Shown: positions 45,182-54,958, counted from the stretch's first letter. The stretch: DNA of 64,000 nt from Sphingomonas arvum (GCF_026013565.1 NZ_JAPDOB010000001.1:1080178-1144177); one strand, 5' to 3'. The notes: a model not told the origin generated them from the sequence alone. Numbers and translations are program-made.

Positions 45182-45909
45182 ACCTTCCACCCGCTCCAGA
45201 TGCACACCAGACCGCCCATCAGGGTCTCCACGGAAGCGCGCTGGAAACCGGCGTCGGCGATCATGGCGCGGAACTGCTGCGGCTTGGGGAAGCGGCGAAT
45301 GCTTTCCACGAGGTAGCGGTAGCTTTCCTCGTCGTCGGCCACGACCTTGCCGATGCGCGGGATCATCTTGTCGGCCCATAGCTCATAGGCGTCGCCGAAC
45401 CCGGGCCACTCGCTGGTGGAGAACTCCAGCACGAACAATCGCCCGCCAAACTTGAGCACCCGGTGTGCCTCGCGGAGAGCCTTGGGTATGTCCGTGACGT
45501 TCCGGATGCCGAACGCGATGGTGTAGGCATCGAACTGCCGGTCGGGGAAGGTCAGCGTTTCCGCATTCTGCTGCGACCAGCTAAGGCCCTCGATGCCCCG
45601 CTGCTCGGCCCGTTCCATGCCGACGCCCAGCATGTCGGCATTGATGTCCGACACGGTCACCAGCGCGCCGCGCTTGGCCATCCGGAAGGCGATGTCGCCG
45701 GTGCCGCCGGCCATGTCGAGGATGTGTTCGCCCCGCTGTGGCTTAACTCGGCCGACGAAACGATCCTTCCACAGCCGGTGGGTACCCGCCGACATGAGGT
45801 CATTCATCAGGTCGTAGCGGCGGGCGACGGAGGAGAAGACGGCACCGACGCGGCGGGTCTTCTCCTCGGGGCTGACCAGCTGGTCGCCAAAGTTCACGGT
45901 GTCCGACAT
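45178..45909 (-). CDS. ubiE: Ubiquinone/menaquinone methyltransferase
   Basis: A 243-residue class-I methyltransferase that adds the C-methyl group to the quinone ring. The Ubie motif is visible as FSSVARRYDLMNDLMSAGTHRLWK, followed by the SAM loop ILDMAGGTGDIAFRM and the ITDVSDIN-type VTVSDINADM. DAYTIAFGIRNVTD and the FVLEFSTSEWPG segment are also typical. It is the first gene of the ubiE-ubiB pair. Divergent mutM starts 46 bases away. Confidence 0.97.
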   Translation of the reverse strand: MSDTVNFGDQLVSPEEKTRRVGAVFSSVARRYDLMNDLMSAGTHRLWKDRFVGRVKPQRGEHILDMAGGTGDIAFRMAKRGALVTVSDINADMLGVGMERAEQRGIEGLSWSQQNAETLTFPDRQFDAYTIAFGIRNVTDIPKALREAHRVLKFGGRLFVLEFSTSEWPGFGDAYELWADKMIPRIGKVVADDEESYRYLVESIRRFPKPQQFRAMIADAGFQRASVETLMGGLVCIWSGWKV

Positions 45910-45955
45910 GGCGGCGCTCTAGCCGGGACCGGACGGGCGCGCCATATGGCCTTGC

Positions 45956-46762
45956 GTGCCCGAGCTTCCCGAAGTCGAGACGACCGTTCGCGGTCTGGCC
46001 ACCGTGCTGGACGGCCGGCGGCTTACGCGCGTCGAGCCGCGCCGGCCTGACCTTAGACGGGCGCTGCCGCCCGACCTTGGCCAGCGGCTGACCGGCTCTC
46101 GGGTGACCGGCCTTGGACGGCGCGCCAAATATGGCCTGATCCATACCGACCGCCGTGACACTCTGGTTTTCCACCTTGGCATGAGTGGGCGCTGGCGGAT
46201 CGATCCAGCCGAACTCGACAAGCATGACCACCTGCTGATTGAGACGGAGGAGGGACGGCGCCTCGCGCTGAATGACCCGCGGCGGTTCGGTAGTGTGGAC
46301 CTGGTGCTCACGGCCGAGCTGGCCGAATGGAGCGGGTTTGCTGGGATGGGCCCGGAGCCGTTCGACATCACGGCCGAAGAACTCAAGCGGCGGCTGGAAG
46401 GGCGGAGCGCCGCCATCAAGCTGTTGCTGCTGGACCAGCGGATCGTCGCAGGGCTCGGCAATATATACGTATGCGAGGCGCTGTACCGCGCTGGCATCAG
46501 CCCCAATCGGGCCGGCGGGCGGATCAGCCTGGAGCGGCTCCGGCGGCTGGTGCCGGCTATCCACCAAGTGCTGGCTGAAGCGATTGAGGCGGGTGGGTCG
46601 ACGCTGCGCGACTATGCGCAGCCCGATGGCGCGCTCGGCTATTTCTCGAAGAACTTCTCCGTCTACGACCGGGAAGGAGCGGCCTGCGCCTGCGGCGGCA
46701 CCGTGAAGCGCTTTGCGCAGGGTGGGCGGTCCACCTGGTACTGCCCGGCCTGCCAGCGGTAG
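45956..46762 (+). CDS. mutM: Formamidopyrimidine-DNA glycosylase
   Basis: A 268-residue DNA-repair glycosylase/AP lyase that removes 8-oxoguanine. The N-terminal catalytic proline motif PELPEVETTVRG is encoded after a GTG start. The VDLV and KLLLLDQRIVAGLGNIYVCE block is the H2TH region. The C-terminal zinc finger has CACGGTVKR and WYCPACQR. Length is normal. It lies ahead of rpsT and dnaA on the same strand, as is common in alphaproteobacteria. Confidence 0.97.
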   Translation: MPELPEVETTVRGLATVLDGRRLTRVEPRRPDLRRALPPDLGQRLTGSRVTGLGRRAKYGLIHTDRRDTLVFHLGMSGRWRIDPAELDKHDHLLIETEEGRRLALNDPRRFGSVDLVLTAELAEWSGFAGMGPEPFDITAEELKRRLEGRSAAIKLLLLDQRIVAGLGNIYVCEALYRAGISPNRAGGRISLERLRRLVPAIHQVLAEAIEAGGSTLRDYAQPDGALGYFSKNFSVYDREGAACACGGTVKRFAQGGRSTWYCPACQR

Positions 46763-46867
46763 AGCGTTGACCCGAATCGGGCCCTCGTATAGGGAGCCGG
46801 CACGCCGGTGCGAGCTGACAGGCTTCGCGCCGCTTTTCTTTTGCACATCGAGGGACCTGACGACGAC

Positions 46868-47131
46868 ATGGCGAACACGCCGCAAGCCAAGAAGCGCATC
46901 CGCCGCAATGCCCGGCGCGAAGTCATCAATCACAGCCGCGTGAGCCGCATCCGGACCTTCATCAAGGCGGTCGAGATGGCGCTGACGGCCGGTGACAAGG
47001 GTGCGGCGACGTCGGCTCTGCAGGCGGCCCAGCCCGAGATCGCGCGCGGCGTGGCTCGCGGCGTCATCCACAAGAACACGGCGGCGCGGAAGTTTTCCCG
47101 CCTGACCAAGCGCGTATCCGCGCTGAGCTAA
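46868..47131 (+). CDS. rpsT: 30S ribosomal protein S20
   Basis: An 87-residue S20, an all-helical protein of the small subunit body. The typical start is [21 protein letters not shown], with [16 protein letters not shown] at the end. The ATG at 46868 was chosen. A strong terminator follows directly. Confidence 0.98.
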   Translation: MANTPQAKKRIRRNARREVINHSRVSRIRTFIKAVEMALTAGDKGAATSALQAAQPEIARGVARGVIHKNTAARKFSRLTKRVSALS

Positions 47132-47160
47132 GACCAGCTCTCATTTTGTGCCGTTACGGA

Positions 47161-47193
47161 ACGGCCGTCGGACCCTGTCCGGCGGCCGTTTTT
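47161..47193 (+). terminator. Rho-independent terminator after rpsT
   Basis: A 12-base stem, ACGGCCGTCGGA at 47161-47172 and TCCGGCGGCCGT at 47178-47189, with a 5-base loop and one mismatch-like position. It is followed by a run of five T. It ends rpsT transcription. Confidence 0.88.
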
Positions 47194-47211
47194 CGTTTCG
47201 GACGAAAAACG
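47187..47211. repeat. Perfect 10-base palindrome overlapping the rpsT terminator
   Basis: CGTTTTTCGT at 47187-47196 and ACGAAAAACG at 47202-47211 form a perfect stem with a 5-base loop. It uses the terminator's T-tract as part of its stem. Read from the other strand it also gives a terminator-like hairpin. Confidence 0.7.
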
Positions 47212-47500
47212 TAATGATTCCTGCGATTCGCACGTTACTGCTCGGTTAACCACCACCATAAAGTCCGGATTTTCGCCATTAACGCGGCTTACTGAGAGCA
47301 GACCGCTGTCAAGACGGTTTATTTCAACGCTGTGAAAAAACGGTGCTTGGCATCCGACCCCGAGGTCCTCAAAACGCTCCTCCGGCAGTGATTCCACTGG
47401 GGGGATGCACTCAAGGGCAAGAGGCTAGCGCCGCGACTCGCGTCCGGCGCAACGGCTCCTCTGTGCCCGCGTCGGATGGGGCAGCAGGAGGCGGATAGCG
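47212..47500. promoter_or_regulatory. Leader region upstream of dnaA
   Basis: About 290 bases between the palindrome and dnaA, less GC-rich in its first half (runs such as TAACCACCACCATAAAG and GTTTATTTCAACGCTGTG). AGGAGG at 47486-47491 precedes the dnaA GTG. I looked for TTATCCACA-type DnaA boxes and found none, so this does not look like the replication origin. The dnaA promoter is expected here, but no element is certain. Confidence 0.5.
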
Positions 47501-48910
47501 GTGCAGCAGGATTGGTCGTCACAGGAGGCAGAGGATAGCGGCGAAGGGCTTGCTCCTCCGCTGACCGCCGCCTGGGAGGCCATCCGGAGCGGGCTGCGGC
47601 GCGATTGCGGAGTCCGGACCTTTGACGGCTGGCTGAAGCCGGCCGAGCTGGGCGAGTTTGATCCGGATACGGGTGCGCTCGAGCTGGTGATGCCATCCAA
47701 GTTCATGGCCGACTGGGTCCGCAGCCATTTTGGCGAGCGGCTGCAGCTTGCCTGGAAGACGACGCTGCCGATCGTGCGGGAAGTCCGGATCGTCGCGTGC
47801 GAGGGTGGGCCACGTCCGAGCCCGCTTCTGATCCTGGACGACGAGCCGACTCCCGCCGAGCGCGCAGTGGCCGCGTCCGTCCACCCGCGCCCCAACTTCG
47901 ACCCGCGCTACAGCTTCTCGACCTTTGTCATCGGCAAAGCGAACGAGGTCGCCGCCACTGCCGCGCGCACGCTCGCGGAGGCGGATTCCGTCACCTTCAA
48001 TCCGCTGTTCGTCCACGGCGGCACCGGACGCGGCAAGACTCACCTGCTACATGCCATCGGCCAGCGGTTCCTGGAGCTTCGGCCCGACGCCCTTGTGGTG
48101 TCGATGTCGGCCGAGAAGTTCATGGTCGAGTTTGTCCGCGCCATCCGCGAGAACGACACCATCGGCTTCAAGGGACGGCTGCGTTCGGCCGACCTGCTGC
48201 TGATCGACGACGTCCAGTTCATCGCTGGCAAGGAATCAACGCAGGAAGAATTTTTCCACACGATGAACGAGATCATCACGGCCGGACGGCGGCTGGTGAT
48301 CACCTCGGACCGCGCGCCGCAGGACCTGGACGGGATCGCGCCGCGCATTCTGTCGCGCCTCAGCTGGGGCCTGGTCGCGGACATCAACCAAGCCGATTTT
48401 GAACTTCGCTACAATATCATCCTGGCCAAGCTGGCGGCGCTCCCCGGCGTCGCCATGTCGGGCGACGTGGTGCAATTCCTGGCTAAGCGTCTAACCGCCT
48501 CCATCCGTGAGCTGGAGGGCGCACTGAACCGCATCGCCGCTTACGCGATGATGACCGGCCGGGCGATCGACATTGCCTTCGTCGAGGAGGTGCTGGCGAA
48601 CGTGCTGCGCGCCAACCAGCGACGCATCAGCATCGACGAAATTCAGACCCAGGTCGCCGAGCACTACCGCATCCGCAAGGCCGAGATGACCAGCGCTCGC
48701 CGAGCGCGCGAAGTCGCCCGGCCGCGTCAGGTCGCCATGTACCTTTCCAAGCAGTTGACCCCCAAGTCGTTGCCCGACATCGGCCGGCGCTTCGGCGGCC
48801 GCGATCACACCACGGTGATCCACGCTGTGCGCCAGATCGAGAAGCTGCGCGCGATGGACCCGGAGATCGACGCCGCCATCCGCCTGCTGACCCGCCAGCT
48901 GGAAGGCTGA
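47501..48910 (+). CDS. dnaA: Chromosomal replication initiator protein DnaA
   Basis: A 469-residue AAA+ replication initiator. Domain I is at the N-terminus (FDGWLKPAEL). Domain III has Walker A in HGGTGRGKTHLLHAIG and Walker B in LLIDDVQFIAGKE. Domain IV carries the DnaA box signature RRFGGRDHTTVIHAVRQIE. GTG 47501 has an AGGAGG nine bases upstream. The gene is close to rpsT, as in other sphingomonads, rather than next to dnaN, and no origin was recognised. Confidence 0.98.
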   Translation: MQQDWSSQEAEDSGEGLAPPLTAAWEAIRSGLRRDCGVRTFDGWLKPAELGEFDPDTGALELVMPSKFMADWVRSHFGERLQLAWKTTLPIVREVRIVACEGGPRPSPLLILDDEPTPAERAVAASVHPRPNFDPRYSFSTFVIGKANEVAATAARTLAEADSVTFNPLFVHGGTGRGKTHLLHAIGQRFLELRPDALVVSMSAEKFMVEFVRAIRENDTIGFKGRLRSADLLLIDDVQFIAGKESTQEEFFHTMNEIITAGRRLVITSDRAPQDLDGIAPRILSRLSWGLVADINQADFELRYNIILAKLAALPGVAMSGDVVQFLAKRLTASIRELEGALNRIAAYAMMTGRAIDIAFVEEVLANVLRANQRRISIDEIQTQVAEHYRIRKAEMTSARRAREVARPRQVAMYLSKQLTPKSLPDIGRRFGGRDHTTVIHAVRQIEKLRAMDPEIDAAIRLLTRQLEG

Positions 48911-48932
48911 GCGGGCCTGCCGCGGGCTGTCG

Positions 48933-49619
48933 CTACAGGCTGAAGTTGAGCATCAGCGAGGCGACGTGGTCGACGTTGTCCGGCCCGTTGCGGATGAAGA
49001 AGTACTGGTTGAGGTAACCGACCTCGGCATTCACGCTCTTCGACAGGGGCGCGTTGATGGCAGCGAGGTTGCGCATGCGCTCGAACCCCTTCTGCGCCTG
49101 AAAGCTCGGGGTGTTCAGATTGACGAACTGCTCATCGCTGAGAACCAAGCTTGTCTTGCCCACCAGGGGCATGGCGTAGCGAAGATAGGGGCGAACCCGC
49201 CAGCCGGTGCCGTCTATCCCGCGATGCCATCGCTGCTCGAACCGCATCCGGCCGAACAGATTGCCCGGGCCAACTTTCGCAAAATTATCGATGCTCACCT
49301 GCTCGCGGGCGCGTCGCTCGAGCACCGTGAAGTCTCCGGACGCATATTGCGGGTCGTGAGTATAGCCGGCGGCGATCGTGACCTTGGGCGTTAGCTTATA
49401 GCCGATCAGCGTGTTCGACTCGATCTCGTAGAGGCCGTCGCGATTATCGCTGAACCTGCCTACCAGCTCCTGCGACAAGCGCCACTTGCCGCCCAGGTTC
49501 ACCGTGGCACTGGCGCCAGTCCAGATCTGGCTATCGTCGCGCGCGTGGGCGGCACCGGGCAGGACAACACCGCCGAGCAGGATGGCGGAAAGGGCGGAGC
49601 GTCGGATCAGGTGAGCCAT
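48933..49619 (-). CDS. DUF2490 domain protein (outer-membrane-type barrel)
   Basis: A 228-residue exported protein. The N-terminus is a signal peptide (LSAILLGGVVLPGAAHA). The mature part alternates beta strands with patterns such as GGKWRLSQELVGRFSD, TIAAGYTHDPQY, FGRMRFEQRWHR and WRVRPYLRYAMPL, ending with a hydrophobic Phe-x-Leu-type C-terminus (LMLNFSL). This fits DUF2490, predicted barrels with phenylalanine-ended strands. Function is unknown. It converges with dnaA. Confidence 0.85.
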   Translation of the reverse strand: MAHLIRRSALSAILLGGVVLPGAAHARDDSQIWTGASATVNLGGKWRLSQELVGRFSDNRDGLYEIESNTLIGYKLTPKVTIAAGYTHDPQYASGDFTVLERRAREQVSIDNFAKVGPGNLFGRMRFEQRWHRGIDGTGWRVRPYLRYAMPLVGKTSLVLSDEQFVNLNTPSFQAQKGFERMRNLAAINAPLSKSVNAEVGYLNQYFFIRNGPDNVDHVASLMLNFSL

Positions 49620-49750
49620 GGCGCTCTCATCAAACCCTATTGTGACAATATCGCGACGCCATGCAGCTAGTTCCTTGACGGTGAGGCGCGCGGAGGAACT
49701 TCCGGAGCAGACGCCGCTTGTGGACGCAGGCTCCGGCGAGGAGAGGCCCA

Positions 49751-50782
49751 TTGTCCCTGGTGCACCTGGTTGGCCGCTGGGCCGCGCTCTTTCTTGCCGG
49801 CCTGCTGCTCGGCGCCTGTGCCACGGCAACGCAGCTGTCGCGCCGTGACGCGCCGCTGATCCAAAATCGGACCTATGTGATCGTCGGCGCCTCCAGCGGC
49901 TTTGGTCGGGGCACAGCAGTGCGGCTCGGCGCGTTGCGGGCGAATGTGGTGCTGGCGGCGCGGCGGGCCGAGCTGCTGGCCGAGGTAGCCCGCGAGGTGG
50001 AGGCCGCCGGAGGTCGCGCGCTGGTGGTGCCGACGGACGTGAGCGATCCAGCGCAGGTCAACCGGCTCGCCGCAGCGGCGGTGACGCGCTTCGGCCGGGT
50101 CGACGTTTGGATGAACATTGCCGGCGCCGGGGCGGTCGGACGGTTCTGGGAAATTCCGATCGAGGACCAGTCGCGGGTGATCGACGTCAACGTGAAAGGC
50201 GTCATAAACGGCAGCCAAGCCGCGCTCCGCCAATTTGTTCGGCAAGGTGGCGGAACCCTGGTCAACATGGGCTCGGTCGAAAGCGAAGTGCCGATCGCCT
50301 ACCATGCGACCTACGCCGCGTCGAAGGCGGCGGTGCTGAGCCTAGGCCGAGCACTCAACGAGGAACTGCGCCACGCCGGATATTCGCAGACGATCAAGGT
50401 CTCCACGGTGATGCCATGGGCGGCCGACACGCCCTTCTTCATCCACAACGCGAACTACACCGGTCACAAGGCACGGATGATCATGCTCGACGATCCCCGC
50501 AAGGTGGTCGACGCGCTGGTGTGGGTGTCGCTGCATCCGCGCGAGGAGCTGCCGGTCGGGTGGAAGGCGCAGGCGTCGGTCACCGCCCACAACCTGCTGC
50601 CCGACCTGACGGAGCGGGTCGCGGCCGACATCCACCGCTCGGAACTGAGCAAGGGCGCGGCGCAGCCGAACTCAACTGGATCGCTCTACCAGCCCATGCG
50701 GGACGGGCGAGGCGTGGATGGCGGCATTCGGGAGCGCCGGCGGCTGGAAGATGCGGCGCGCAAGGCAAGGCGGCCCCGCTAA
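49751..50782 (+). CDS. SDR family oxidoreductase with a lipoprotein-like N-terminus
   Basis: A 343-residue short-chain dehydrogenase. The nucleotide motif is YVIVGASSGFGRG (GxxxGxG), NIAGAG is the NNAG-like segment, and the catalytic Ser, Tyr and Lys are in MGSVESEVPIAYHATYAASK. Unusually, the first residues form a signal peptide with a lipobox-like LLLGAC, then ATATQLSRRDAPL. TTG 49751 has GGAGAGG eight bases upstream. Localisation to the membrane or periplasm would be odd for an NAD(P) enzyme. A C-terminal extension (about 300-343) is basic. Confidence 0.85.
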   Translation: MSLVHLVGRWAALFLAGLLLGACATATQLSRRDAPLIQNRTYVIVGASSGFGRGTAVRLGALRANVVLAARRAELLAEVAREVEAAGGRALVVPTDVSDPAQVNRLAAAAVTRFGRVDVWMNIAGAGAVGRFWEIPIEDQSRVIDVNVKGVINGSQAALRQFVRQGGGTLVNMGSVESEVPIAYHATYAASKAAVLSLGRALNEELRHAGYSQTIKVSTVMPWAADTPFFIHNANYTGHKARMIMLDDPRKVVDALVWVSLHPREELPVGWKAQASVTAHNLLPDLTERVAADIHRSELSKGAAQPNSTGSLYQPMRDGRGVDGGIRERRRLEDAARKARRPR

Positions 50783-50787
50783 ACGAA

Positions 50788-50817
50788 AGGCCCGCCCGGA
50801 TCACTCCGGACGGGCCT
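50788..50817 (-). terminator. Terminator-like hairpin between convergent genes
   Basis: A stem with one mismatch, AGGCCCGCCCGGA at 50788-50800 and TCCGGACGGGCCT at 50805-50817, with a 4-base loop. On the minus strand it is followed by TTTCGTTT, so it fits as the terminator of the DUF4136 gene. It may also stop the SDR transcript. Confidence 0.75.
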
Positions 50818-50838
50818 GCCTGATGGTCGGTGTCGAGC

Positions 50839-51531
50839 TTAGCGCGCGCGGCGCGTCGGAACGCTGATCTTCACCGTCTCGCCGCTGCGGCCCGGGAAGC
50901 CCGTGAACATGGCTTCGATCAGGTTCGGCACCAGCGTGCCAAGCTCGTCGGTGGTCGAGCGCGCCTGCGCCCGGCCGTCGAACAGCGCCTGATTGGTCGC
51001 GCGGTCCCGAATGTCCATCTCCAGCTGGCTGCGATACTCGGTGTAGACACGCAGGCCGCCATTCCAGAACGGATCGTCCCAGCCGTAGTAGAAGGGCGAG
51101 CCGAACCGGCCGTAGCCGAACCCGTAACCAAAGCGGCTGTAATATGGCCGGCCGGTATAGACGCCCCAGAACGGGTCGTAGCCACCGAAGCCGTAGCCGC
51201 GCCCGACGAACGGCTCTTCCTGGACGACCTGACGGCCGCGATCAACGCCGTAGCCAAGCTGCACGATCAGCTGCGCTTGCGCCGGGCTGGCCACCTGGCG
51301 ATAGCCGCGGGCGTTCAGCTGCTGCGCGGCGAGCTGGGCAAAGGTCTGAAACTCCAGACCCCCGCGAGCGGCCGCGCCCATGCCGGGGACGACCGCGAAG
51401 GTCTGGCCGGCCGGAACCGGCATCGCCTGGTAGCGGGTAACCTTGGTCGGCAGCGTGGTGGCGCAGCCACCCACCGCAAGTGCCGACGCGCCGAGCAGGA
51501 CGGCCGCCGTCACCTTCTTGAACATCTTCAT
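50839..51531 (-). CDS. DUF4136 family lipoprotein
   Basis: A 230-residue predicted lipoprotein. The signal peptide has a lipobox (ALAVGGC). The mature part contains QTFAVVPGMGAAARGGLEFQ, followed by LAAQQLNARGYRQV, AQLIVQLGYGVD and a Gly/Tyr/Phe-rich loop (RFGYGFGYGRFGSPFYYGW), all of which match DUF4136. The ending LVPNLIEAMFTGFPGRSGET is also typical. Function is unknown. ATG 51531 was chosen for the signal peptide. Confidence 0.85.
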   Translation of the reverse strand: MKMFKKVTAAVLLGASALAVGGCATTLPTKVTRYQAMPVPAGQTFAVVPGMGAAARGGLEFQTFAQLAAQQLNARGYRQVASPAQAQLIVQLGYGVDRGRQVVQEEPFVGRGYGFGGYDPFWGVYTGRPYYSRFGYGFGYGRFGSPFYYGWDDPFWNGGLRVYTEYRSQLEMDIRDRATNQALFDGRAQARSTTDELGTLVPNLIEAMFTGFPGRSGETVKISVPTRRAR

Positions 51532-51633
51532 GCTTGCACCCTCGTCTGGGACGAATTCCCGTTTAGTGTGAATGCTATAACACCCACGCACTTGAACGGT
51601 CGATGAAGCGAGATTGTTCAGCGGCGAAGCGAG

Positions 51634-52650
51634 CTACCGCAGCCCAACCGCCCGGTACGCCGCGTCAAGGGTCGGTGCGGCAATCTCGGCCGCCCGCTTC
51701 GCCCCGGCCGCGAGCTCGCGGTCCAGCATGGTCGGGTCGGCCCGAAGTTGCTCCAGCCGGCCGCGGATGGGGGCCAGCAGGGCGATCAGCGCGTCGGCCA
51801 GCGCCGGCTTGAAGGAGCCGAAGCCCTGGCCGGCGAAGTCGCGGCATACGTCAGCCTCGGTCCGGCCGGTCACCCCGGCCATGATGCCGACCAGGTTACG
51901 CGCCTCGGGCCGTCCGGCGAGCAGGGCAGGGTCATCCGGCAGCGGATCGGGATCGGTCCGAGCCTTGCGGATCTTGGCGGCGATCGTGTCGTCGTCGTCG
52001 ATCAGGTTGACCCGGCTCATGTCGGACGGATCGGACTTGCTCATCTTGGCCGAGCCATCGCGAAGAGACATCACCCGGGCGGCCGTGCCGGCACCAATGA
52101 ATGGCTCGGGCGGGACGAACAGGTCGGTGTCGTAATCGGTGTTGAACTTGATCGCGATGTCGCGGGTCAGCTCGATATGCTGTTTCTGGTCCTCGCCCAC
52201 TGGCACGTGACTGGCGCGGTAGAGCAGGATGTCGGCGGCCTGCAGCACGGGGTAGTCGAACAAGGCGACGGACGCGCCTTCCTTGTTCTTGCCCGATTTG
52301 TCCTTCCACTGCGTCATGCGGCTCAGCCAGCCCATGCGCGCGGTGCCGTTCAGCAGCCAGCATAGCTCGGCATGGGCGGGGACGGCGCTCTGCGCAAACA
52401 GAACGGACTTGGCCGGGTCGATACCGCTCGCGATCAGCGCGGCCGCCATCTCGCGCACGTTGGCGCGGCGGGTGCCCGGGTCGACATGCTCGGACAGGGA
52501 ATGGAGGTCGGCCAGAAAGAACAGGCACGGCGCCTCGTCCTGCATCGTCACCCAGCGCAGGATGGCGCCCAACAGGTTGCCGAGATGCAGGTTGCCGGTC
52601 GGCTGAATACCGGAAATGACCCGCGTGACGGGCACAGGCTCAGCCGGCAT
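51634..52650 (-). CDS. trpS: Tryptophanyl-tRNA synthetase
   Basis: A 338-residue class-I synthetase. The HIGH motif is present as [11 protein letters not shown], the KMSKS motif as [11 protein letters not shown]. The ATP-binding [12 protein letters not shown] stretch is at the N-terminus, and the Trp-binding [11 protein letters not shown] segment is visible. Length is normal. It follows murJ on the same strand, with an 11-base overlap. Confidence 0.97.
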   Translation of the reverse strand: MPAEPVPVTRVISGIQPTGNLHLGNLLGAILRWVTMQDEAPCLFFLADLHSLSEHVDPGTRRANVREMAAALIASGIDPAKSVLFAQSAVPAHAELCWLLNGTARMGWLSRMTQWKDKSGKNKEGASVALFDYPVLQAADILLYRASHVPVGEDQKQHIELTRDIAIKFNTDYDTDLFVPPEPFIGAGTAARVMSLRDGSAKMSKSDPSDMSRVNLIDDDDTIAAKIRKARTDPDPLPDDPALLAGRPEARNLVGIMAGVTGRTEADVCRDFAGQGFGSFKPALADALIALLAPIRGRLEQLRADPTMLDRELAAGAKRAAEIAAPTLDAAYRAVGLR

Positions 52651-54199
52651 CTTCGACCGGCTTTCGGCGGCGCAGCAAGGCCTTGAATGCGTCCCGGTCG
52701 ACGCCGCCGAGGACCCACACCAGCGGAAAATAGACCGCCAGGCCCGCGCCGATCAGGGCGGCGAGACCAACCAAGCGGTGGCCAAGGCCGCCCGTGAACC
52801 AGCCGCCGAGCAGCATGCGAACGCCATACAGGGCGGCGACCATGGCAGCGCCGGCGACCAGCTGCCGCGCGACCCGGCTGGCCAACCAGCCCGGGATGCG
52901 GAAGTGCCCCCGGCGATGCAGGATCGTGTACAGGATGATGCAGTTGAGCCAGCTGGTAATCGCCACCACCGCCGACAAGCCGGCGATGCCGAACCAGGGG
53001 ATCAGCAGGAAGTTCAGGACGACATTCACGACCAATACAAGGGCGGCGATCTTGACCGGGGTCTTGGTGTCCTGGCGCGAATAGAACCCAGGGGTGAGTA
53101 CCTTGACCAGCACATAAGCCGGCAGCCCAAGCACGATGATCGCCAGCACCTGCGCGGTGACCGCAGTGTCGGCCGCGCTGAACCGGCCACCCTGGAACAG
53201 TGCGCCGACCAGCGGCCCAGCGGTGGCACACAGTGCCAGCGCCGCGGGCAGGCAGAGCAGCATGGCGAGCTCGGCCGCCTGGGCCTGGATGGTCGCGGCC
53301 TTGTCGGGCTCACCGCGCCCGACGTGGCGGCTGATCTGCGGCAGGATGGCGGTGCCAAGTGCGGCGCCGATCACGCCAAGGGGCAACTGGTTCAGGCGGT
53401 CCGCGAAATTGAAGTAGCTCGGTGCACCGGTGCCGAGCCGGGTCAGGAAGAAGGTATCGATGAACGCGCTGATCTGGTAGACGCCGGCGCCCAACGTGGC
53501 AGGCACGACCACCCGCACGAACTGGCGCACGCCCGGCGTGATGCGCGGCCGCCGCAGCTTGAGCGAGATGCCCGCGCGCTTGGTGGCGACCAGCAGGAGG
53601 GCGAGCTGGATGACCCCGCCGGCCGTCACCGCAATCGAGAGAGCCGTTGCGCTCGCCTCGCCGCCGGTGGGAACGACGATCAGCGCCAGCATCATTGCCA
53701 AGTTCAGCAGCGCCGGCGCGAAGGCCGCGGCGGTGAAGCGGGTCAAGCTGTTGAGGATGCCGGAGAACAGCGAAACCAGGCTGATCAGCAACAGGTAAGG
53801 GAAGGTGATGCGTGTCAGGAAGGTGGTCAGCGCCAGCTTCTCGCCCGAGTAGCCGGACAGCGCGGCAACGAACGCCGGCATGATTAGCTGGAACACCAGG
53901 GTGAAGATGATGAGCGTCGGCAGGAACACCGCCAGCACCTCTTCGGAGAAGCGCCGCGCATCCTCCGCGCCGCCTTCGCCGTGCAGCCGCTGCGAGAACA
54001 AGGGCACGAACCCGGCCGAGAACGCCCCTTCGCCGAACAGGCGGCGAAAGGTGTTGGGCAAGCGGAACGCCACCACGAACGCGTCCGTAGCATTGCTGGC
54101 GCCCAGGATGCGGGAGGTTAGCATCTCCCGACCAAAGCCGAGAATGCGGCTCACCATGGTGAGCCCCCCGATCGTGCCGGTGGACTTGAGCAGGTTCAT
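52640..54199 (-). CDS. murJ: Lipid II flippase MurJ
   Basis: A 519-residue MOP-superfamily transporter with 14 predicted helices, which flips lipid II for peptidoglycan. The N-terminal [41 protein letters not shown], and [22 protein letters not shown] are canonical. The [21 protein letters not shown] and similar segments follow. It starts with ATG 54199. Its 3' end overlaps the trpS start by 11 bases. Confidence 0.96.
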   Translation of the reverse strand: MNLLKSTGTIGGLTMVSRILGFGREMLTSRILGASNATDAFVVAFRLPNTFRRLFGEGAFSAGFVPLFSQRLHGEGGAEDARRFSEEVLAVFLPTLIIFTLVFQLIMPAFVAALSGYSGEKLALTTFLTRITFPYLLLISLVSLFSGILNSLTRFTAAAFAPALLNLAMMLALIVVPTGGEASATALSIAVTAGGVIQLALLLVATKRAGISLKLRRPRITPGVRQFVRVVVPATLGAGVYQISAFIDTFFLTRLGTGAPSYFNFADRLNQLPLGVIGAALGTAILPQISRHVGRGEPDKAATIQAQAAELAMLLCLPAALALCATAGPLVGALFQGGRFSAADTAVTAQVLAIIVLGLPAYVLVKVLTPGFYSRQDTKTPVKIAALVLVVNVVLNFLLIPWFGIAGLSAVVAITSWLNCIILYTILHRRGHFRIPGWLASRVARQLVAGAAMVAALYGVRMLLGGWFTGGLGHRLVGLAALIGAGLAVYFPLVWVLGGVDRDAFKALLRRRKPVEDAG

Positions 54200-54245
54200 G
54201 ACTCTGCGGTGACCCCCCCGAAGGCCGCTTATTGGCCGAATACGC

Positions 54246-54767
54246 TTACTGGACGGTAGGTTCGCCCTGCGGCAGCGCGCCGCCGGCACCCTGCTGTTGC
54301 TCCATCTGCGCCATGAAGATGGCGGCAAAGTCGATGGGGTCGAGCATCAGCGGCGGAAAGCCGAGGTCCTGGGTCGCGCCGGCAATGATCTGCCGCGCGA
54401 ACGGGAACAGCAGCCGCGGCGCCTCGACGAGCAGGAACGGCCCAAGGGCCTCTTCCGGCACGTTGCGCAGCGCGAACAGGCCGCCGTAGCTGAGGTCAAT
54501 GACGAAATGCACGCCGCTCTGACTGCGCGCCGAGGCATCGATTTTCAGCACCACCTCGTGCAGGTCATCGCCGACTTTGCTTACGTTGATGTTGAACTGC
54601 ACGTCGAGCTGCGGCTGTTCATTCCACTGGAAAACCTGCGGGCTGGACGGATTCTCGACCGACAGGTCCTTAATGTACTGCGCCAGTGCGGCGACCTGCG
54701 GCTGGTCGCCGCCGTCCTGCGGGTTGGCGTCGCCGTTGGTCGGGGAAAAGGAGTCCTGCTCGGCCAT
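54246..54767 (-). CDS. secB: Protein-export chaperone SecB
   Basis: A 173-residue tetrameric chaperone that delivers preproteins to SecA. Landmarks are AQYIKDLSVENPSSPQVF, VDLSYGGLFAL-type VIDLSYGGLFAL, LLVEAPRLLFPFARQIIA, and GFPPLMLDPIDFAAIFM. The N-terminal 25 residues are acidic and disordered as usual. It is divergent from the Tim44/MltA/Smr operon across 191 bases with no other gene. Confidence 0.97.
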   Translation of the reverse strand: MAEQDSFSPTNGDANPQDGGDQPQVAALAQYIKDLSVENPSSPQVFQWNEQPQLDVQFNINVSKVGDDLHEVVLKIDASARSQSGVHFVIDLSYGGLFALRNVPEEALGPFLLVEAPRLLFPFARQIIAGATQDLGFPPLMLDPIDFAAIFMAQMEQQQGAGGALPQGEPTVQ

Positions 54768-54958
54768 GGATCGTTGAAACCTTCGCGTGCATTGAGGTGC
54801 GTGGGACAGCGGCGCAGCACTGGTCCGACTGGAATGCGCGACTAGCAGTCGGGCCGGAAGGGCGCAACCGCGCGGCGAAAGCGCACATCCGCCAAAAGGC
54901 GGGGGTTGGACCGATGCGACGCAAGGCCTATGTTGTGCGTTAGACTTCCTGGACTGGA

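Noticed and set aside
43646-45379. A longer ubiB frame starting at 45379
   Set aside because: The extra N-terminal part overlaps ubiE coding sequence and looks like a shadow; TTG 45181 overlapping the ubiE stop fits better.
47212-47500. Replication origin next to dnaA
   Set aside because: I looked for clustered DnaA boxes (TTATCCACA-type) and AT-rich unwinding repeats and saw none; in many alphaproteobacteria the origin is not beside dnaA.
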